DNA of 8,613 nucleotides. Source: Candidatus Omnitrophota bacterium. GTDB taxonomy: Bacteria > Omnitrophota > Gorgyraeia > JABMRN01. Made by a program: the position numbers and the translations under genes. This document shows, piece after piece, positions 1 to 7,100 of the stretch (positions within the stretch are counted from its first letter, which is position 1; each line of letters starts with the position of its first letter). Location: the NCBI GenBank assembly GCA_013202515.1, contig JABMRN010000144.1:1-8613 (forward strand), read 5' to 3'. A model generated the notes under the pieces. That model was not told the origin of the DNA and did no database searches. It worked only from the letters and a program-made list of their open reading frames with translations.

Positions 1-1116
1 GAAGTTATGTATGATATCTATCACCTTGCCGAAATCCCAGCTCCAGGTATCAAGCCCTGTCTCGGCAAAACCTATCATTCTTCTTGTATCTCCCTGTACC
101 CGGCTCTTGGTTAAAAATTCGTCTTTAAAGGCGTTAACCCTTTTCCAAAGTGCTATTTTTTCTAGTTTTTCTTCATCTGTCTTAGCTGTTTCGGCAAACT
201 GCCCCTCCGGCGAAGTTATCGGCATCCATACATCGGGATCCGTGTTTATGAAGCCCTTCCCCTTTCGTCCACGTTCAGGGTCAGGGAGATATTCTCCGTA
301 TTCGTTTTCCAAGGCCTCCAGAAATTCCCGTGAATAGGTATGAGAACCGAGGCTTATCCCATGTTTCTCTCCGGGGCTTATAACTCCTGTGTCTATGAGA
401 AGCTTTTTGGCATTTTCCCAGCTGAATTTTTCCTTGACCTGAACGTCGCCTGTTTGCCTATCATGTATGTTTAACCCGTATTGATCCAATTCCTCTTTTT
501 CCCAGTCCTTCTGATTATCGGGTATCTCGTGGTTAATGCTGAACATTTCGACGTGATGCGTGTCCTTACAAGCCATATCTTCGGAAGGCACCACAAAGTG
601 ATCTGTCCAGAATACAGAGAGCCGGTTTTCTCTGGTTCTTGCGAGAATCTGCGAAGCGAATATCGCGGATTCGAGCATTGTTTCAGGAATTCCTTCGCCG
701 TCAATCACGACATTATTCGGTATCTGAACGGCAGCTTTTGAGTTTACCTCCACGCCGGGCGCGGGGTAGGTCCTTGTGCCCTTACCGATGGTATGATAAA
801 TGGCTATTGACTGGCTATCATTGTCCATGATTTGCTGCAGGTTTTCTATACCCTGTTCGTCCGCGCGTCTTTTCGCCTCCTGCCACATATATAGTGTTAC
901 CAGTAGCTGGCCACCTGCACCATCCCAATCCTTCGGGAAGGGTATGGCAAAGACGTGCGCGTTTTTATTGACTACCTGACCCTTTAAATTGTCCAGCCTA
1001 TCTTGCCAGAAATTGGCCATTTCCTCGTTGGGGCAGGCGACTATGACTACTTTATATCCTGCGCTGGGTTCCTTTACGGCCCGGTACATATTTTCTATGT
1101 GCGAAATGTTCTGCGA
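1..1116 (-). other. Sugar-nucleotidyltransferase-like GT-A domain, C-terminally cut by the window (residues about 2500-2871)
   Basis: YKVVIVACPNEEMANFW is an opening beta-alpha unit. DWDGAGGQLLVTLYMWQEA (2562-2580) matches the W-x-GGAGNGLGTLYA-x-x-KA pattern of UDP-sugar pyrophosphorylase-like proteins. HTIGKGTRTYPAPGVEVNSK (2607-2626) is the signature GxGTRxxP...K of NDP-sugar pyrophosphorylases, which binds NTP phosphates and sugar phosphate. FWTDHFVVPS (2668-2677) corresponds to LWGDQxFIPS, with the Asp kept. LGSHTYSREFLEAL, DPDVWMPIT and TGLDTWSWDFG are further conserved-looking blocks of the same fold. The predicted reaction is NTP plus sugar-1-phosphate to NDP-sugar plus pyrophosphate. 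The domain would feed substrate to the GT2 part; this is inference. The rest of the domain is beyond base 1. Divergence at WGD (here WTD) leaves specificity open. Confidence 0.72.
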
Positions 1117-4100
1117 AGCAACGGGCGAGGTTTCTTTGAGTAGCGCTAGTTCTTCCGGGCGTTTTTTGATGTATCGCGAGACGATAACGGCTATTATTGC
1201 GGCTATGCCGATGACGCTGATTGTAATTGCCGCTTCAATCCCGAGCCACGCGATTAGTCCCGTTAAAGTTGATCCGCCCGCAATGAGCCACTGCAATCCC
1301 AAAAGCGTTAAGGCCCTCCGTCCGCGGTCACGCACGGCACGCTGTTGTCTAATAAGCTTTCGTGTAAGAACAGCACCTACTGGCATAACCGGTATCAAAC
1401 TCTTCGGCGGTATGGATGGTTTTTTTACTGCCGCAGGTATGGGTTCTGCTGGCACTGTTACTTTTGGTTTTTCTTCCGGCAGGTCAATTGTTGTCTTTAT
1501 ATCGGCTTTTTTCGTAATATATCCTTTTATGACGATTTCGCCTATATATTCGCCATCTCTGTCGCCCTTACTAAGCATTATCCTGACGCCTACATTTTGT
1601 ATTATCGAATAGTCTGGATTGAAGCCTTTGTCGCTATAATAGCCAAACAAATAACCATCCGGTTTTGAAAGTGGCTTTATGTTTACAGTGTACGTATTTA
1701 TGCCTATCTTTTCCTGATTTTCAGCATTCAAAAGTTGCGGCGCGCCATGCTGCCACTTGCCCGTCGCATCACTCCAGACACCTTCTAGCGAAAGACTTCG
1801 CATTGTGTCTACCGCTACAAGTGATTGTGGTATTTCAACCTTTAATGCAATATGCTCGTTTTCCTCGAGAGGCCTGCCTATCATGTCCCTTAAGTTAAGC
1901 ACTACGACGTTACCATCTCTTCTATCTCTTTCTATTGCAAATAGATTAATGCGTGCCCTTACTTCACCTTTATTGGAATCGGGTTTTATATCGGCGGGGT
2001 CTACGGCGTTTGAGCGGGCCTGGTCCTTTTTTATGTCAGCAGCGACATATTCGACTGTTGTCCAATTTTCTTCAGTGTAGAATGAGGCTTCAAAAGCTTT
2101 TTGTGATCTACCCGTAATTTGTTGTGGCTTTTTTACGCCTGCTCTTTCTAATCTTTCTTCCAAAGAATCAAGAAGATGATTGAGTCTAAACTCCTTCAAA
2201 TGATCATCGCTCTCATCAAGTAATTGCCTGTAAGCTTCGAGCTGTATCTTTATGTAGCTAAGATCAGTGTTTAGTTCTTTCTTTTTAATATCTTTTTTTG
2301 CATTGCGCTCTATTATATCGTTGATTATTCTTAGATATGCTCTGGCTTTCTTAACGCGTATTAAATCAAAGGGATAAGTTTCTATTTCTCTCTCGTAAAA
2401 TGCTTTTATTGTTTCGACGTCCAGCAAACCGTTTACAACACCTGCTTTAAGAGTAAGCCTATCGGCATTCCAGGTTATCCATCCGGCCAATCCTTCTGGC
2501 CCAACTGGGTATTGACACTCTTTAAAGGCTTGTATTAGAGCTTCGTTTACATCGTCTCTGTTTTCATGTATACGCTCTGCATTCGCAAGATCCTCGTGTA
2601 GCTTTGAAAAGTCTTCCATCTCTCTTTCGGTGGCCGGCACACCATTAATCAGCTCCCATATGAATGCGTCCTCTCCTGCGGCTCGCGTATAATAAATAGT
2701 GGATACGGGCGCAATTCTGTCCTCTATAAATCTTTCCTTTCTCCTGTCTAAGAGCTTTTCTTGCAATGGGTAGAATATTAAAAGGCCTATTGCAGGACCG
2801 AGAACAAGTACATACAAAATCCATTTATTATAGACATTCATGAAGAATTGTTTTCGCACCTTTTTGGGTGTGAAAATTAAGGCAAGCAACGCACCCACGC
2901 CAATTGCCGCTACAAAGAGTTCCGTGTAGCCCGAGGCTGCATAAATAGGATGTCCAAGAAGCTTCATAGTAAATGCCGCTAAGCCAACTACTGCGAGAAC
3001 AATACCTGCCTTTTCCACTCCTATTGCCGCCGGTTTAAAGCTACTTTTGCTATCTTCGTTGAACCTAAGCATCAAGGTTCTCCATAAAAGGACAAAAGAT
3101 GTAATTCCGAATATAACAACCCCCCAATCCCGGAATAAAGGAAAGCGTAACATGAGAGCCAGCGACGACGCTGAAACGCCAAAGGTTAAGAGTGTAACTA
3201 TTCTTTTTATTGATGGTTTTTTTGCTATGTCTTTTACATTCGCTTTAAACTCGCTCATGGATTCGCGCACCTTGTCGGGGTATGTTTCCCTTGCCTCGCG
3301 CAATACCTCTCTTTCATCGTGGGATGTCCTTGACCACCAATTGTCACGCCTGGCCCACAACTGTTCCAGTGTTATTTTTGCTGCGGGAATCATATGTAAA
3401 AAGTACAAGCCTGATATCTGTAGAGAAATGAATGTCTGTTTCAGATAGAAGTAAGGCATCATCCCTAATGCTATTTTCCGTTCGGCTTTTGAAAAACCCC
3501 ACAAGGTAAAGAGAATTACGCTTACTACTGCCATGAGGCCTGTTACCATAGGTATTGCAAGGCCTGTCCTATATAGGACAAACGCCGTGAAAGCCAGAAG
3601 TCCAGCAAGCATGAAGGTGCGCGAGCCAAAGGTGATTTTTCCGGCTGTTACTTCGTTGTAGCGATTTCGCATGTCGGTTATTTTGTCGGATACAGCGTCA
3701 TTGATGAGCCCTATTTCTTTGTTTAATATATTAGTTGCCTCTTCTACGCTGCCAGGGCGGTTCGATTCGACCTCTTGCCTGAATCTTCTCATGGCATCGT
3801 CGAACATTTCTGTCTGCCATCCCGGTTTTATACCAGGTCGCTTTTTTTGCATATTGTCAATCAGTTTTAAAAAATCTTTATAGGTGTACTTGTTATTTAA
3901 GGCAAATTTATCTAGTTCGCTATCTATGCTATCTACGATTGAAACGCGCACGCCAAGGCTTGGGTTGAGGGTTTTTGATTTACTGACTGCAATACGGTTG
4001 ATGTCCTGCCTTATTAAATTCAAGTCTCGAGAGCCATTCTTTAAAGCATTCAAGAGATCAGATACTTCCCAAACCAGCTCATCTGTTTCTCCTCTTATCT

Positions 4101-7100
4101 GTCTGTCAAAAAGTCTGCGCTCTTTTTCTTCTTCTGAAACCTCTTTTGGGCTTAGTTCATATAAAAGGCCGCGAATTGTTCCTATGCTTTTGTTGATTTC
4201 ATCTCTATCATCCGGGCCGTATTTTAATATGCCTCCGAGCTTTTTAAGTTCTCTTCCAATTTTGTAATTCTGGAATTTTTCTGCAGTTTCTTTCATGCGG
4301 TCAAGGCCATCGCGCACAAGACTTTCGTTGTCCGGACCGGATAGCAAAGCGCCGAATAGAGACATTTCGAAAATGATATAGGACGGTGCAATAAATATAA
4401 CAATACCTGCTGCTATGCTTACGATAAACCAGAAAAGTGGAGGCGTAAACGCCATGATGGCGGATGTTGCCCCTCCTAAGAAATGTAGTTTGTAAAGCAA
4501 CAATACAAGAGCAAGCATTCCGGTCGTCCCGTATGTAATGGTAGTCATGGCTGTGGCCGGCTTTCCGAAAAGAAGGAAAATGAGTTGGAAGAAATTGTGC
4601 GGCCCGGCCTGGCGTATGAAACTTGTGTCCTGTTCCGGGTATTTTATTCTGCCAAGTTTTCGATTTACTGTATTTATTAATACTCCAAGCCCATATCCTA
4701 AGAGACCTCCTAAAACAAACCCCAATCCTACACCGATGAAACCTGATCCAATTCCTGTTATCCACGATAATCCTCCCCATGCCTCTATGGGAGTCATAAT
4801 TCGAGTTCCCAAAAGCGCTCCACCAAATCCCATTCCTATGATTGAACCAAAAAATGCTAGAAAATCAGGCATGTGTTTAAGCATAACGGCTATTGGCGTT
4901 ATCGTGATCCAGCGTGAACGCTGATACCACCATTCATAGCCAAGTTCCGGCAGGTTTGCCTCAAATGTCTCGGTGGCGTAATCGGCTATGATCATGTTTC
5001 TGTACCCATATTTGGAACAGAGAGATCCCAGTTTCGCATCTTCTATAATATCGTTCGAATCGTGTATGCCGAGTGTCTTAAATTTAGTGAAAGTGCCCAT
5101 GAATTCAAGCGCACGCACAGCCTCTCTGTCTTGAGGGCCTAATTCATAAAGTTCTTTTTTCAGTTCGTATAGATCGTGCTCAAGCTTACCTCTGAAGGTC
5201 TGCTCTCCGGTTCTCATGTTTCTTCCGACAAGCTTTTCAAGCCAGAAAGAGTTCGTTGTTCCGTCATAAGGGAAGGGAGACGCTTTATTTATCCGGCGCT
5301 CTATCCATTCGGCTGTATTTCTTAGTTTTAAAACAGCCCATCCGCCGAATACAAGGCCTAATCTGAATCCTATAGAGGCACCTAAAAATCCACCTATGAA
5401 TGCAATAAACGTACCTGCAAAGCTAAGTAATGCAAATCCTAGGAGCGCGCCTCCTATGCCTGCTATTATTCCGGTTACAGCGCTTATGGCCGTTCGTTGA
5501 GCAACGAGACCACGCTTTATCATGTTCCATGGCCCATAATCCTGTGTAGTAAACGGATTGTCGCCGAGAGGGTTAAGCCTTAATACACCTTGAAGCACAG
5601 CAGGAGAAAGACGTGCCCGCATCTCGGAAAGCACGAAGGCTCTTTCGAGAGCTTTTTCTCTTTCTTCGCTTTCAAGATTTGCAAAGTCATTTTCGCTTAA
5701 AAGAGATTGTTCGAAAATATATTTTTGTTTTTCGATATATGTATTTGCGTGCGCTGCGCGAGCAAGTTTTTCCCTTATCCCCTTAAACTGTTTAAGGCTA
5801 TCCTGTAAGAGTAATAGGTCAACGCCCCAACGCTGGGATTCCTCAAGAAGTTCTCTATGATTTCGTCTTAGATTTCGCGGTCTTATGGCATCATACCCTT
5901 CTCTTTCCACTATTTCCTGCAGATAGCTTACGATTGTATTGATTTTCTTGAATCCTATTGCAATGCTCCATGGCTGGAGAACATTCGCCCTGTCTTCAGC
6001 ATCTAAGATCTCAAATACTTCCGGAGCGCCTGTTTCGCTGAAGTCTGGAAGTCCCAGGACAACTGTTTCACCATCTTGAAGCCTGTTTTGATTATTGAGT
6101 AGTTCTGATATGGTTTCCATGGCGCTTATTGCGTAACCTGTAGCCACAGACTTTGTTTCCGGGAGCCTCTCTATCATGTCCCAACCTTCTTTTATTCTGC
6201 GGTCTTTTTGTGCAACAGGTGTTACGTCTTCCAAGCTTTCTCCGCGGGCCAATCTTTGCCTTGCTTCCTCTAGATCTAATACTCTTAGATTCTGCTTTTG
6301 GGCACCCATCTGGCTTGATAAAAACGCGTAAATACCTTCAGGGATGGCCCCTTCGTTAATTAATTCCGTGAAACGATCGGTAACCTTTTGGTCATGCTCA
6401 ACAAGTGCCGGCCACACTGTAAGATTAGGGTAATCAGTCCTTAAATTGCGCACGTTGACTGTTTCCAGGATGAAAGGTTCTCCGAAAAGAGGGGTACATC
6501 TTGCTATGTGTATAAAAAGCCTTCTATCTGTGCGTAAAGCCTGGTAGATTCTTTCAGCTTCGTCAGCTCCGGTTGTCTCTATTGTCTCAACGATATCTTC
6601 GTTATTAAATACAATTTGTCCATTTAATCTAAAACTATTCTCTCGCAGGTCCTGGGCGTATTGTGAAAGTGTATTCGGTAGATTTTCTACTCTCTCCAGC
6701 GCTTCAATAAGTTCTTTGCGCGATACACTATTTAGATATACAAAGAAGAAGGGGTCCGCTCCATCTGGGCCCATCTTTCGCAATACATTCATGGGCTTTT
6801 TCGACTTTTCCAAGAATCCCTGCATTCCTATTGATTTAGAGAGTTCCCTGGTGATATCCTCTGATCTTCTATAAGATCTGTCTTCGGTTTTGGTTTTGAC
6901 ACCCTGAAAGTGTTCTTCTCCTTCATCTCTTAACTTTGCTACTGCTTCTGCCATTCTTCTGTCAGGTGTTGCCTTACCTATGTCATTGTCTAAGACGCGT
7001 ATAAGGCCTGATTTATTAAATGCGCCTGTCGTCGATAGATAGAGCTTCTGGAACATGGTGATTGTAACGGTAAAGAAAATTAAACTGATCATATTCTTGG

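Larger units (their letters stand above)
3319..6531 (-). other. Expanded GT2 glycosyltransferase domain, XagB/BcsA-like (residues about 695-1765)
   Basis: The motifs of membrane GT2 enzymes occur in canonical order. Residues 698-731 (FIHIARC... ending DYPNL) match the opening Rossmann-like block, and VEHDQKVTD (738-746) matches the following acidic strand end. PETKSVATGYA (818-828) corresponds to the PRTKPKALNYA block and DAED (871-874) is the DxD metal site. LQGVLRLNP with DNPFTTQDYG (1007-1027) matches the VQAxLxxxN...EY block. DGTTNSF (1117-1123) corresponds to GGTSNHF, IEDAKLG (1190-1196) carries the catalytic-base Asp of TED, and QRSRW (1231-1235) is QxxRW. LKHM (1245-1248), RQAGPHNFF (1334-1342) and the final WWSRTSH (1759-1765) match the membrane half. 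The enzyme would transfer a sugar from an NDP-sugar to a growing glycan at the inner membrane. It is about twice the usual length because of several insertions. Substrate is unknown. Confidence 0.8.

Noticed and set aside
471..704. Minus-strand 77-residue frame overlapping the nucleotidyltransferase region
   Set aside because: It is out of phase with the giant frame, which carries GKGTR and WTD motifs in the same stretch.
989..1612. 207-residue plus-strand open frame
   Set aside because: It lies exactly antisense to the hydrophobic hairpin, proline linker and CBM-like region of the giant frame. Its translation is low-complexity Ser/Ile/Phe-rich without a recognisable domain, so it is a shadow.
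3047..4267. Several plus-strand frames of 70-133 residues
   Set aside because: They are antisense to the helical insertion and membrane segments, have no family signature, and leave no intergenic room for their own promoters.
4301..4780. 159-residue minus-strand open frame in a different phase
   Set aside because: It overlaps the GT2 membrane half of the giant gene in another frame, is rich in Arg, His, Cys and Tyr without motifs, and would disrupt a clear motif-bearing frame. It is a shadow.
4660..5505. Reading the glycine-rich hairpins as a pore-forming toxin or phage lysis-like element
   Set aside because: They are embedded between catalytic GT2 blocks, so a role within the glycosyltransferase is the simpler explanation.
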